From: Tachypleus tridentatus
Taxonomy: Eukaryota; Arthropoda; Merostomata; Xiphosura; Limulidae
Assembly (NCBI RefSeq): GCF_004210375.1
Contig: NC_134825.1
Coordinates: 4,154,001 to 4,218,000 of the forward strand
Reading direction: 5' to 3'
DNA: 64,000 bases
In this document: positions 38,280-48,997 of the stretch, piece by piece
How the letters are laid out: each line of letters begins with the position of its first letter
Position numbering within the stretch: position 1 is the first letter of the stretch
Notes under the pieces: generated by a model
The model's input: only the letters and a program-made list of their open reading frames with translations
Databases searched by the model: none
What the model was told of the DNA's origin: nothing
Made by a program: the position numbers and the translations under genes

Positions 38280-39420
38280 TTTTTATGTAGAGTTTATACA
38301 TTAGAGCCCATCATAATTTAACAAGAGGCAACAAATAGAGATATGTAGACTGTGGGAAATGGCAGCAGAATTTCAGGAGGAGCTTAAGCTTTTATGTGCA
38401 AGGAATAAATCAGCTAGTAGTGACTTTCAGGAAGGCACAATGAAAAGTATTAGAGTAAAAAGTAATAAAGTTAGTTACAAAGTGCCTATTCTGTTGAACC
38501 TGAAGACTAGGAACTATTAGATGGAAGAAAAACCAAAGGATCAGCAAAGGATGTGGATGATGAGGAGGATATAGTTATAGGTGATTCCTTGAAAAGGCAT
38601 GTGTGTGCAATAACCAGCATGTTAAAAAGGGAGAAAAGAATCACATCATGTATTCTAAAGATGGCTGGTATGGGTATTAAAACTTTTATTAAAATAGAGA
38701 ACAATGTTAAAGTTTTCTTAACCTGAAGATGACCTAAGAAGGTCTATTTTAATAAGTTTTAATACCTATACCAGCCGTCTTTAGAATACACTTCTACTTC
38801 AAGTGGGTTTCTCGTCATCACAGAAAATCAGATTATCCTACCCAGTGATATAGAAGGAGAATATAACTGACAGAGCAGAAAATTTAATAAAGGGAGCTTG
38901 CAGAGATGCATTTAGTTAAGAATCATTTAATGAAAAGTGTCATAAGTTAGTTTTATCAAAGATGCTGCCAAAATTAACTGTAGTGATGAAGCTATAAATA
39001 GGTCACTAAGGATAAATGCTTGGTTCAAGTATGAACAGCTTTTCTGGTTGATTTATGGGATACATTGAGTGGAGAAAGATTTATTGTAATGGATGGGTTA
39101 TATTTAAATAGGGTAGGGGCAGGCTTGTTTGTTATAACTCTTAACTCAGCTATATGAAAAGAATTACACAAGGTCTAAACAATTGTCAAGGCCCAGGAAA
39201 ACTAAATGCAAAATTAATAAGAGGCAAAGAAATGTTTAGGATATGTAATAAGCATAGGAGTTATAAGATTAAGTTTAATTGTTATTATTGTAATACTAGA
39301 AGTATAAGAAATATAAAAGATAACTAGAGAACTAGTAGGAATGGATCATTTTTATATAATGAGAATAATTGAAACATGATAATTGTAGATGATTTTGATA
39401 CAGAAGTTGGTTTGAAATAA
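38280..39420 (+). mobile_element. CR1-like LINE ORF1 (esterase-like) fragment, interrupted
   Basis: On the plus strand around 38560-38640 the translation includes DDEEDIVIGDSLKRH and REKRI, a pattern seen in the SGNH/esterase-like ORF1 of CR1-type LINEs. Near 39085-39150 it reads DGL-LNRVGAGLFVI-like sequence, the matching C-terminal block. It is broken by stops and by the insertion at 38644-38821. Related fragments lie at 39440-39990 and 42576-42810. Confidence 0.65.
38644..38821 (+). mobile_element. Family-B hammerhead element with long inverted arms, inside a LINE
   Basis: The left arm (about 38651-38698) and right arm (about 38743-38790) are inverted copies of each other, for example GGCTGGTATGGGTATTAAAA against the reverse of TTTTAATACCTATACCAGCC. 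The loop holds a hammerhead remnant (TTAACCTGAAGATGACC, stem II closing GGTC) that lacks the GAAA core. Flanking AGAAAAGAATCA (38632-38643) and AGAAAATCA (38822-38830) fit an imperfect target duplication. The LINE reading resumes after it. Confidence 0.65.
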
Positions 39421-39439
39421 AGGGTTTCTGGCAATTTAA

Positions 39440-39990
39440 CAGGGATGGAGTGTTAGAGATAGCAGAAAAGTGGCTTTACACATAAAATGTGACTTTCGGG
39501 AAGTTAAAAGGAGTTATTAGAAATAGGAACAAATTTGGTTATAACGAGCATTGTCTGTTGAGCAACAAATTTCAGCTCTTAGCTTCTGCATATGAGAACT
39601 ATTGGAGAAAAGAAAAAGAAAAGGATCAGAGAAGTATGTGGATGAAAAGGAGGCTATAGTTATAGGTGTTTCCTTGACATATGGATAGGATAGTCTGTGG
39701 AATAAATAGGGAGAAAAGAATCAGGTTATGTTACCCAGAAGTACAAGTGGAGGATATTGACAGAGCAGGAGATATAATAAACAGATATAGCAGCGATGCA
39801 GTTTTTGTGTGGAAGTATGGGTTAATGATGTAGGGATAGGTAGATCAGAAGAGCTGATTAATAAGTACAAGGTAGTGATAAAGTTCATAACTTAATTTTG
39901 CCAAGAATACTGTCCAAAATTAACTGTAAGGATGAAGTTATAACTAGGTCATTAGCACTAAATGTTAGGCTTAGATTAACCCTCTTACTA
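39440..39990 (+). mobile_element. CR1-like LINE ORF1 fragment, second copy
   Basis: It parallels the 38.5-39.0 kb fragment: AGTTATAGGTGTTTCCTTGA, then a GEKRIRLCYPEVQVEDIDRA-like reading (about 39710-39770), then a HKLILPRIL segment. Not functional. It lies just before the Tc1 element. Confidence 0.6.
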
Positions 39991-40006
39991 TGAGCTCAGT
40001 ACAATA

Positions 40007-41584
40007 CACTGCTGGCCAAAATTTTAAGGCCAATGAATATAAAGAAAAAATATGTATTTTGCATTGTTTGACTTGACCACTTATTTGAGTAGAGCTTCAA
40101 AAGATGAAAATAAGAAAAGGGAAAATAAAAATAAACTTTTTTTTAGCATTTAATAAGGAAAATGTGAACACGAGATTAGCTGAAATACTAGCTGGTCAAA
40201 ATTTTAAGATCATACTAAAAAGAAGTCCTAAACAGGGTAGTAAATGCCCAACAAGAGGTCTCAATAGTGAGTTGCATGGCCATCATTGTGAATAACTTCA
40301 AACATTCACTTTGGCATGGTCAATATAAGAATTTGCAGAAGGTTGGCTGGAATGTTATTCCAAGTGGTGAAGATGGCTTTATGAAGATCGTGCACTGTCT
40401 AGAATTGACATCCATTTGTATAGACTTCCCTTGCCATTCACCCCCAAACATTTTCAATGGGGTTCAGTTCAAGAGAACACACTGGTTGGTCCAAAGGAAT
40501 CACGTTATTCACCATGAAAAATGTCCTTTGTCCTGCAGGCATTGTGGATTGCAGCATTGTCCTACTGAAAGATCCAGTCATTTCCACACAAGCGAGGGCC
40601 TTCAGTCAATAAGGATGCTCTCTCCATCTTGCCAGTGTAGCCAGCTGCTGTTTGATGCCCCTGTATAACCTGAAGCTCCACTGTTCCATGGAAGGAGAAA
40701 ACACCCCAGATCACTATAGAACTTCCTCCACAGTGTCATGTAGAAAATGTCTCCAGTGGGATATCCTTTTTGTGCCAGTAACACTGGAAGCCATCCGGAC
40801 CATCCAGGTTAATTTTTTTTTCTCATCAAAGAACAAAACCTTTGTCCACTTTTTTACATCCCATGTTTGGTGCTTCTCAGTAAAGTTTAACTGAGCTATC
40901 TTTTGGTGTGGAAGGAAGTGTGGCCTTTGAAGAGTTTACAGTTTCTAAAGCCTTTCTCTTGTAGATGCCTTCTTATTATTCTTGAGCTGCATTCTGTGTC
41001 CTTATGGACCTTAATGTGGTTCGACAATCTGCTGGTGTGTTGCCAGACAACCCATCAAATCCTCCTGCTCAACGATGGCAAAATTTTCTTGGGCCAATCA
41101 CTTGAAATTCTCATTCTGTATCCCTCAGGGTCTTTTAAGAAATTTCCAACTGCAGTTTTACTATACCAAATCTCACCAGCGATGGCACGTTGAGAGAGAC
41201 CTTGCTCTTGCAGCTTGACAATTCTGTCACATTCAAACTCTGTCAACTTTTTAGCCTTTGCCATGTTTTAACCCAATGTAACACAGGAGATGTCAGTGGG
41301 AGATGTTGACAACACTAGTGCTTGAACACAGATGCCTAAATTTCGTTACGTGTTTACTAATTAACGCTTTGTTTCAGTATGGTCTTAAACTTTTGACTAG
41401 CTAGTATTTAGGCTAATTTTATAGTGTTCACATTTTCCATATTAAGCACTAAAAAAGTTTTTGTATTTTCCCTTTTCTCATTTTCACCTTTCGAAACTCT
41501 ACTCAAATAAGTGGTCGAGTCGAACAATGCAAAATACATATTTTTTCTTTATTTTCATTTGCCTTAAGATTTTGGCCAGCAGTG
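40007..41584 (-). mobile_element. Tc1-like DNA transposon, full length, inactive
   Basis: The ends are CACTGCTGGCCAAAA in inverted orientation, within long terminal inverted repeats of about 200 bp. TA flanks both sides (40005-40006 and 41585-41586). The minus strand encodes a Tc1-family transposase relic. At 1578 bp it has the expected length for the family. The inverted repeats differ at a modest number of positions, so the insertion is neither brand-new nor ancient. Confidence 0.95.
40267..41264 (-). pseudogene. Tc1-family transposase, broken
   Basis: ATG at 41264. The first 69 codons are open and give the N-terminal helix-turn-helix DNA-binding region (KLTEFECDRIVKLQEQGLSQ, then a SKTAV and FLKDPEGY segment). 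Further on, other frames show the FFDEK segment of the DDE catalytic domain (near 40830) and the C-terminal block with IFTTWNNIP-like sequence, ending in HATHY-like residues near 40270. Frameshifts and stops interrupt it, so no transposase can be made from this copy. Confidence 0.9.
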
Positions 41585-41784
41585 TATATACCAATTCATC
41601 TACACATTTGTACATGTTAAGTATTTGCACTAACTTTTGACACAACATGATAATCTACCTAAAGTGTGGTAGATATTTAGTAAAGATGACAAGTATTTTG
41701 TAAATGAAAAATCTGATTTTTTGATGAAATATTTTTATTAAAGATTTGTTTGTGAAAATAGAGTAGTTTTTGTTACTAGTCTCA

Positions 41785-42011
41785 GTACAAAAAGATTTCA
41801 TGTTATGATTAAAACACTACAAAAAGATTTCATGTTATGATTAAAACACTACAAAAAGATTTCATGTTATGATTAAAACACTACAAAAAGATTTCATGTT
41901 ATGATTAAAACACTACAAAAAGATTTCATGGTATGATTAAAACACTACAAAAAGATTTCATGGTATGATTAAAACACTACAAAAAGATTTCATGTTATGA
42001 TTAAAACACTA
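41785..42011. repeat. 32-bp minisatellite, about seven copies
   Basis: The unit contains ACAAAAAGATTTCATG and then TTATGATTAAAAC. Copies are nearly identical; two carry GGTATG where the rest have GTTATG. There are no unique spacers, so it is not a CRISPR array. It lies within the GPATCH11 intron. Confidence 0.95.
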
Positions 42012-42575
42012 TACTTTGTCCCCAAAATCTCAAATATTTTTTGTGTAATCTCTAACACTTCCTAAATACACTTCAAGTGTTTGTTTTGAGCAACACTTTA
42101 AAATTTTATGTTATCTTCTATACTCTAATAACGCTGCACAACGTGTATGCTTCTTGAACACTGTTGGGTGTTCCTTGTAGATTTTTGGCTGCTGATCAAG
42201 AAAAGCACATCCAAATTTGCCCATTACGTACCGTTTCATCTAAATCTTCAGTTTTGCTACAACGGAAAAAATTATATCAGGGCAACTGGGATCCGTCAAT
42301 GCTTGCTGACTACTGTTGAACACTGCAACGTGATGCACTGAACATTGAATACAAACAAAAATCAGGAGCAAAACACTTAATGATATTAAACTTAACAGTA
42401 TATTAGAAACATAAACGTAATTAAATACATTATTGCTGGTAAACAGTTAACTGTCTACTTCTCAGAGTTCCTACGTGATGAAGCAAAACCAAAACTATAT
42501 TTGTGCATACCCACTAGGTACCTGTCATAATCAGCAAAAACCTTTCAGGAAGCAAAAGGTTAAAAAAAATTGTTG
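42012..42575. other. Intronic stretch, nothing recognised
   Basis: Slightly GC-richer around 42130-42330 but without a recognisable domain on either strand. The missing central GPATCH11 exon was searched for here and not found. Confidence 0.5.
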
Positions 42576-42810
42576 TGCAGTGTAAGTGGAGGATATAATT
42601 GATGGAACAGGAGATATAATAAAGGGAGATACCACAGATGCAGTTTTTGTGTGGATGCTTGGTTTAAGTATGAACAGCTTTTCTGGTTGATTTATAGGAT
42701 ACATTGAATGAAAAAGAGAGATTTATTGTAATGGATGGGTTACATTTAAATAGAGTAGGGGCACGCTTGTTTGTTATAACTCTTAACTCAGCTGTATGAG
42801 AAAATTTATG
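42576..42810 (+). mobile_element. CR1-like LINE ORF1 fragment, third copy
   Basis: It shares AAGTATGAACAGCTTTTCTG and the TGGATGGGTTACATTTAAAT block with 39010-39120. Only the C-terminal part of ORF1 remains. Confidence 0.65.
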
Positions 42811-42840
42811 GTAGATGGGAATAACCAAGTGTTACAAGAT

Positions 42841-42905
42841 GTTTGGTTTGTTCTGAATTTTGTGCAAAGCTACATGAAGGCTTTGTGTAATAGCCATCAG
42901 TCTCT
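42841..42905 (-). mobile_element. SINE tail fragment
   Basis: Contains GTTTGGTTTGTTCTGAATTT and TGTGCAAAGCTAC, the minus-strand tail of the common SINE. The rest is missing. Confidence 0.65.
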
Positions 42906-42929
42906 GAAGTCATTCAAGAAGTGTGCAAA

Positions 42930-43560
42930 TAGGATTTCAGGTTGTATCTACAGAAGTACTTAATACAAGTCTATAGAGGTTATAATTTCATTGTAAAAGC
43001 CATTGGTTAGGCCAAACTTTAAATATTATGTTCAGTCTTGGGTTCCTTACCTTAGGAAAACACTGATTTTGTTGGAAATGATTGAGAGAAGGATTAGTAG
43101 AATGGTGCTTAAGATGAAGAGGTTGTCATATGAGGACAGTTTGAAATCTTTAATTGTTCTCTCTTAAAGAAAGAAGAGTTACGGGAGATCTGTCTGAGGT
43201 GCTCAAGATTGTAAAGGAAATTTATAGTATTGATGCATTGTTTTTATCATACCTAACAGTGAGAGTTGCAGGACTAGGGAACACAGGTATAAATTTTGGC
43301 AAAGTAAGAGTGATCTTTAGCTAATTAAGACAGTTTTATATTTCTAAAGGTGGTCAGGTTTTGGAATGGGTTGTCTTCAGATGTTGTGGGTGCACCAAGT
43401 TTAAATGAGTTTAAGAAAATGCTTCACAAGTATATAAATAAGGGCTGGATTTAAGATATTTAAAAATATATGCATTTTAGCTTAGAAGATGGAACAGCTG
43501 AGATGGACCAATAGGTCCCATGTGGTTCCAAAACATTATGTTACATTAAATCTATCATGA
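42930..43560 (+). mobile_element. CR1-like LINE ORF2 C-terminal end and 3' tail
   Basis: The translation contains a VRPNFKYYVQSWVPYLRK-like segment, an ERRISRMVLKMKRLSYEDSL segment, a RLRGDL-like segment, and WNGLSSDVVGAPSLNEFKK near 43355-43425. These blocks mark the region past the reverse transcriptase in CR1-type LINEs. A frame change and a stop break it. Its distance from the ORF1 fragments suggests a heavily deleted element. Confidence 0.75.
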
Positions 43561-44670
43561 CCAGATAGGTGCATTCTGCTTAAAGGGAAAAATTTAATTG
43601 TAAAAAATGAACTTGTTGTCATTCTTGGACATATTAAAAACAACACTTAAAAGTTGAAATTTATTCAATAAAATGTTTTACTTATTAAATCTTATTAATC
43701 AAAATCATAAAAGAATTCAAAATTTGATTATGAGTTCATTTCATCTTGCTTTGAATGAAATCATTAGTGTCTGTGAATTTCCTGAAATTTTTCTGGCCAT
43801 AATACCCTCATAGATTTATAATCCTCATGGAGGAGAGTTAAGCTAGTTCCAAACAAATAATGCTAATTTGATCTAGTAACTTGAATACGATTGTAGTTAT
43901 TTTGATTCTTAGCCAACAATTGTTTCTGAATATTTGTTATGGTGTAGTATAATTGCTTTGAGAAGTCAACAGTTAGTGATTTAATTATATTATAAACACT
44001 GTTCTGTTCAAACATATATGCAAATATAGAATTCAATGGGGTTTCAAGTAGAGACTGTAACAAAGTGATAAAAACTTAGCTTGTTGATATGTTACTTTAT
44101 AACTTTAAATTACTCTTGAACTGTAATACTGCAATATGATAAGAAATGTTTTCACAGAACATGGTGAGGTAGGTTTAGCTAAACCATGTTGTACTCAACT
44201 ATACCAATTTACCTCTTATCAACAAGCCAGCTGATTATGGTCTTGTTTGATTAAGTTTTATCAACCATGTTACAATTTGAATAGGCAAAGGCCATCATAA
44301 AAAAGAAACTTAAAAATATTACATATTCAGTGAAACCTTCTGAATAGAAATTCTTTAAAAAGTTGGCTAGCTTATAATTTTGGTATAACAAAAGAAATGA
44401 AAATGAATGTGACATTTTTTTTCAATTAAAATATATATAAAATTTAAAGTTATAAACATTTAAAAACTTTACAGGAAAGGTTTACAAGAATGTAAGAAAA
44501 TACAAAAACCAGGAATTAAAATTACAATACAGGTAAGCATTTCTGAAAAAAACATCACAATGAAATATTTTCAAAATTTCAAAGCTGCAAATTGACACAA
44601 ATATCACATACAGAAATAAGATATTTTAACTGTATAAGCTGCTTGATCAGTAGAGTGTTCATCCAGTTCT
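43561..44670. other. Intronic AT-rich stretch
   Basis: No exon or repeat family recognised. The minus-strand ORF at 43863-44063 is AT-driven and shows no GPATCH11 similarity. Confidence 0.55.
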
Positions 44671-44681
44671 TTTTAGTAGGG

Positions 44682-44941
44682 TTTGGTTTGTTTTGAATTT
44701 TGTGCAAAACTACATGAGGATTATCTACACTAGCCATTTAACAATGTAAGACAAGGCAGCTAGTCATCACCACCCACTGCCAATTCTTGGGTTACTCTTT
44801 CACTAAGAAAGAGTAGGACTGACCATCACATTATAATGCCCCCATGGCTGAAAGGGTGAGCATGTTTGGCCTGATATGGAATCAAACCCACAACCCTCAA
44901 ATTACAAGCCAAGTGCCTTAACCACCTGGCCATGCCAGGCC
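44682..44941 (-). mobile_element. tRNA-derived SINE with target duplication
   Basis: Full-length but CpG-decayed copy on the minus strand (AACCCACAACCC where younger copies have AACCCGCGACCC). Perfect 11-bp duplication TTTTAGTAGGG at 44671-44681 and 44942-44952. Confidence 0.95.
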
Positions 44942-44952
44942 TTTTAGTAGGG

Positions 44953-45550
44953 GCAATAAACAAACCACACAACAGCTGTGTGTTCCCATTAATCCAGTTC
45001 TCCCAGAATTAAGATTTTGACTCTAAAGAAATGTTTTAACAATTAAAAATAGTAACCAACGTGTTATACAAGCCAACATTATCGTAAACAAGCTTATAAC
45101 ATGCAAAAAATCTTAGATTCAAATTCATCAACTCATCAAATGTTTAAAATTCATATGAATAAAAGACAAAAACAATACTTGTAAGCAAATCTTATTAGTG
45201 TTAATGACACAAGTACATATACTTTCAGGAGTGATTACCGAAAGAAAATGAAATGATTACAAGCAATACAATATATTTCCATGTGCTTATTTGGTTGCTA
45301 TTAGTTCACACAAAGAGCATCCATTAATTTCTGCTTAAATGCTATTTGTTGTAGTATTTTGTCTGTACAAGGATAACTAGTTTTGTAAATTGCTCATTAT
45401 GATATATAGTTATATATTATAGTTAACTATAATGAATCTAGCTGTCAAACAAAAGAACAATAAACTGAACTTGATGAACTAACTAGTATTATCAAAACAT
45501 TTTGTTACATTCTATTGCTGTAATGTGAATATACATTTAAACTATGTTAC
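44953..45550. other. Intronic AT-rich stretch next to the G-patch exon
   Basis: Nothing recognised other than intron sequence leading from the donor at 45549-45550. Confidence 0.5.
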
Positions 45551-45776
45551 CTTTCTTTCCCAGACTCATTCCTGGTTTGTATCCCATCTTTTGCAACATA
45601 GAAAAACCCTTTATTATTTTTAGGAAGAGCATTACTAATTCCTTGTAAACGATTTTCTTCCTCTAGCTGTCTTATAGGCTTTTGAAAATTACGTTTTTTT
45701 ACTTTCAATTTGTTGTTTCTCTATTTCATGTTTTCTCTTCAATGAGTGGTTTAAAACTAATCCAGGTCAAATGTCA
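45551..45776 (-). pseudogene. GPATCH11: GPATCH11 G-patch exon, frame broken
   Basis: The acceptor TTATCAG ends at 45777 and the donor GT lies at 45549-45550. Read across frames it gives DI(stop)PGL, a basic coiled stretch (KRKHEIEKQQ), a QLEEENRLQGISNAL segment, and the G-patch core KGFSMLQKMGYKPGMSLGKK. The glycines that define the G-patch are present. The TGA replaces the conserved Arg of DIRPGL. T7 on the plus strand (45694-45700) and A5 (45602-45606) each have one base too many for a continuous frame. Confidence 0.85.
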
Positions 45777-45829
45777 CTGATAAAAAAAATGTCAAAATTA
45801 TATGAAAATATATTTTTATAGAAACTGAA

Positions 45830-46110
45830 TACTCAGAAGAAAGCCAAAACAGATTTATTATAGGGAAATCTTACCTTACTAATCTGTTAATTTATTTGTT
45901 ATCTAGATTATCTAGATGACAGAAAGTCTGGACTTAGTGGACTTCAGGTTTTTTAAGAAATATTTTAAGAGTGCCATAAAGAAAATTACCTGGGAAGGTC
46001 ATAAAAAAGGGTTGGTGAAAGAGACGTTAACTGTAGTGTACAGTAATTTGGATGGGAAGAAACAAAAGGTTATTAACCCATTGTCTTATCTTCCCCTTAT
46101 ACCTATTTAA
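45830..46110 (+). mobile_element. CR1-like LINE reverse-transcriptase fragment
   Basis: Plus-strand frames give a RFIIGKSYLTNLL segment (45850-45890), typical of the RT region where CR1 elements have GFR.GRSCLTNLL. A little further on is a VP-RKLPGKVIKKG-like segment, corresponding to DKVPH..LL.K. Short and broken. Confidence 0.6.
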
Positions 46111-47471
46111 AATGTTTTTCCTAATCAATTTGGGTTTATACATACTTAACTTTACTGTTTTATAATCACATATATAAATTTTGCATTATGCATTACAAGT
46201 TGTTCACTATATGCAAAAGTAATATTAATGAATTCATATTTTAAGGAATAAAATAAGGGTACAGGATCACCGAGTCCAATCAAACTTGAACAATTATAAT
46301 CAAAAGCATGATCATCCACAGTTTGTGGGGGGTCAGAGCATACTGATTCCCTCAATGCAAATGCTCCCCAAAACAACTCACATGAACCAAAAAATCCAGG
46401 AAAGTAGGAAACAAAACTAATAATCTAAAGACTAGTCTATTAGAAGAGCAGAGGCAGAAGACAGGAAACTGGGAATAAGGACATAAACTATAACATGCCT
46501 TAATAACCAAATCCATCAAAAGGGAAGAGGCCTGACACAATATGCAACTGAGAGGTACACTCAGGAGGGAGAAAAATGCTGTTCAAATCCAAAACTTCCC
46601 AATCACTGAAAACCATGATGGGACAATCATCAGTTTATTATAATTGCTGTGTGAAATTGATCAATTTCCAACAAACCAGAGCCGTCGCTTCATGGGTCAA
46701 GCATTTTGGTTCAGACCCATTGGATGTGGTCAATAATAGTACTTGCAGCAGTTGTCATCATTACAATCTGAACTGCAGGAGCATAACTTATGAACTCGAA
46801 AAAGGATATAAAATAATTTGTAATTTTCTACAAAGAAGAATAAAAATGGTAACGAACAATGTAACTAAAGCATAAAAACCAAGAAAGTAAAAACTTATAA
46901 ATTTATTAAACTTCAAGGAAAAACACATTTATTCAATAACACTGCCAGGTAAGTAATTAACAGCTGCAAAATTATTTGCATGTTAGTATGCAGATATGCA
47001 AGTTTCAAAATCAGCACCAACAGAGAGCAGTACGAGTTAGAAAAAAACACTTTGTGAGAGGAGATAAAATAGTGTACTCAAATAACATTTTGTAATACAA
47101 AGCAATAAGGACTAGGCCTAGTTCTTGTTAGGTGTTGAAGTACACGATATTACAGAGCATACTGATAGATTTAAATATAAATAGTCGGTGATCAAGAGGT
47201 TGGATTTATATTGGCTATCAGGGGCTCCAGGGGTAGAAACATTATAACAGACAATTTTTATAGATCACATGTTCAAACAGAAAAAAAAATCGATAAGAAA
47301 TCCTGTGTTTTCACACTTCCAAGTGAAACTTTTTTCAGCTAGTTCTGTGGTGAACTTATTATCATGACAGCAACAAGCGACTGAATGGAATTAACTTATG
47401 CGTGTTGCTAACAGTGGGAGTTGTCGTCTTCTGAGTCGAGTTGTCTGAATCTGTCTTCATGTTTCTTCTAA
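46111..47471. other. Stretch without recognised gene
   Basis: 46230-46790 is less AT-rich and carries overlapping short ORFs on both strands but no domain I recognise; an unidentified repeat is possible. GPATCH11 exon 1 was looked for on the minus strand and not found. 46900-47400 is plain AT-rich. Confidence 0.45.
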
Positions 47472-48070
47472 TTAGATCTGGACTCGGCGGTATTTTGGTA
47501 GTTTCATGTTGGAAGATTTCCGTTGGTTGTTTGCGATATCTGGGTACTTTGTTTGAACCAGTATAAGTGGTCGTCGATGTGGGCGTTCGGCTCTAAAATG
47601 AAATATATGATAATAACAGCCGTCACGTAAAATACAGTCAGCACTGTACTTCGACGTTGTCACTATCTTCATGAAGTGGGTGGGATGGTTACTGTTCTTA
47701 GAAAAAATTCGATGAACTGCATATACTTTGGCTTGTATTTGGGGTTCTATGCTTTGTCTAATTTCTTCTGGTTGAATTGATGGGTCGACGACCCTGAGGA
47801 ATACAGAATAAAGATTGACTGGACTTTTAGTGGGGGAACAACTTACTTTAAATTCAGTGTTCCATGGCTGGCACAGATAAATTTGGTCTGCAGAAGTGGC
47901 TGGTTGGATGAGGATTCCGCCCCGGCGTAAAATACGGGTCCTGGACGGTTCGACGGTTGCCCCAAGCTTGGCTCGGGCGATCAACGTGGCGACTTGGTAC
48001 GGCATGATGTTCGGCGGTAGACCGTCGACGATTACCGGCGGCACTAACTGGCGAGGATGAACGTTTCGTT
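47472..48070 (-). mobile_element. Retroelement ORF1/Gag-like fragment
   Basis: The open frame of about 200 codons runs to a stop at 47472. It contains VPPVIVDGLPPNIMPYQ, SRTRILRRGGILIQP, QPWNTEFKV, VDPSIQPEEI and a GCYYHIFHFRAERP segment. The DGLP and RILRRGG parts match the relic at 23243-24300, so both come from one family. GC content is clearly above the flanks, as expected for an inserted coding element. The frame has no ATG at its beginning, and no reverse transcriptase follows. Non-LTR ORF1 is favoured; a Gag is possible. Confidence 0.6.
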
Positions 48071-48505
48071 CTAAATAGCATGTTGGCAGAAATATTGGCA
48101 CGTGCAACTAGTTCGGTGACTAGCTCAGGCCCTCTCTCCTATTACTTATTATGTCAACTATGCTATATATATGCTCGCAGACATAAGGAGGGTCTTTCTT
48201 TGCGCCCCTACGTCGTAGAAAAACCATACGATTTCCGAGGGAGATTGCATAAAATAAAAGGAAAAGAAGATAAAGAAAAGAAAAACAAGGGCAAAACGAT
48301 AAAAACAGGAAGAAATATGGATCGGATAGAAAGACAACAAATCATAGTTAGAATATCAAGATTAAGGTTTGATTTTTGTTTCTTTTTCACCCATTTCCTT
48401 ACCGTCCGGGCGCCAGCGCATGAATTTTAGTAAACAGTTGATCAATGGATCAAGCGAAATGATGCAAAGACCTCTCAATTCCGTATTATTCTTTTTTCTT
48501 ATACG
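48071..48505. other. Continuation of retroelement or unidentified sequence
   Basis: 48080-48220 is GC-richer and probably belongs to the element at the left. 48230-48340 is purine-rich. An ORF of 116 codons on the plus strand (48080-48430) has no recognisable domain. Confidence 0.4.
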
Positions 48506-48688
48506 TTTCCTCTTAGCCATGGGAGCGTTATAATTTTTCAGTCAATCCCACTATTCGTTGATAAAAGAGTAGCCCAAGAGTTGGAGGTAGGTAGTGATGA
48601 GTAGTTGCTTTCCCCTACACTACTAAATTATGGATGGCTAACACAGATAGTCTTCAAACAGCTTTGCGCGAAATTCAAAGCAAACCTA
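48506..48688 (+). mobile_element. SINE body and tail, head missing
   Basis: From GCCATGGGAGCGTTATAAT to the AATTCAAAGCAAAC tail it follows the common SINE; the tRNA-like head is absent. Confidence 0.85.
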
Positions 48689-48714
48689 GCATTTAAATAA
48701 TGAAAGAATATACA

Positions 48715-48768
48715 GCCCGGCATGAGTCGATGGTCAAAGCACTCGACCCGTAATCTCAGGGTCACATA
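48715..48768 (+). mobile_element. SINE head fragment
   Basis: GCCCGGCATG to a decayed B box (ACTCGACCCGTAATCTCAGG). It is only the tRNA-like head, directly after another SINE lacking its head. Confidence 0.75.
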
Positions 48769-48997
48769 GATGAACATATAGAACAATTTTATTCTGTTTT
48801 TTTTTTTCTAATTAATACTTATAAGATAAATATATAATCAGAATAAAATCTTCTCTATTTATAATTAATATTTATCTTGTATAAAGTCTTTGTAGTAGAA
48901 AAAGAATTTTTTTTAAATAATTGTATTTTAATTACATAATAAAAATATTTTTCTTAATTGTGTTATTAAATGTTTATTTTAATCTAAACGTTTAATC
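48769..48997. other. AT-rich spacer
   Basis: Poly-T and AT-rich sequence; nothing else recognised. Confidence 0.6.

Noticed and set aside
40267-40894. Plus-strand ORFs of 133 and 80 codons
   Set aside because: They are shadows of the minus-strand Tc1 transposase relic.
41785-42011. CRISPR-like regular repeats
   Set aside because: The 32-bp units abut directly with no unique spacers, and the context is animal intron DNA.
37760-45540. Search for the missing central GPATCH11 exon(s)
   Set aside because: No stretch on the minus strand matched the expected segment after the G-patch; nothing could be supported.
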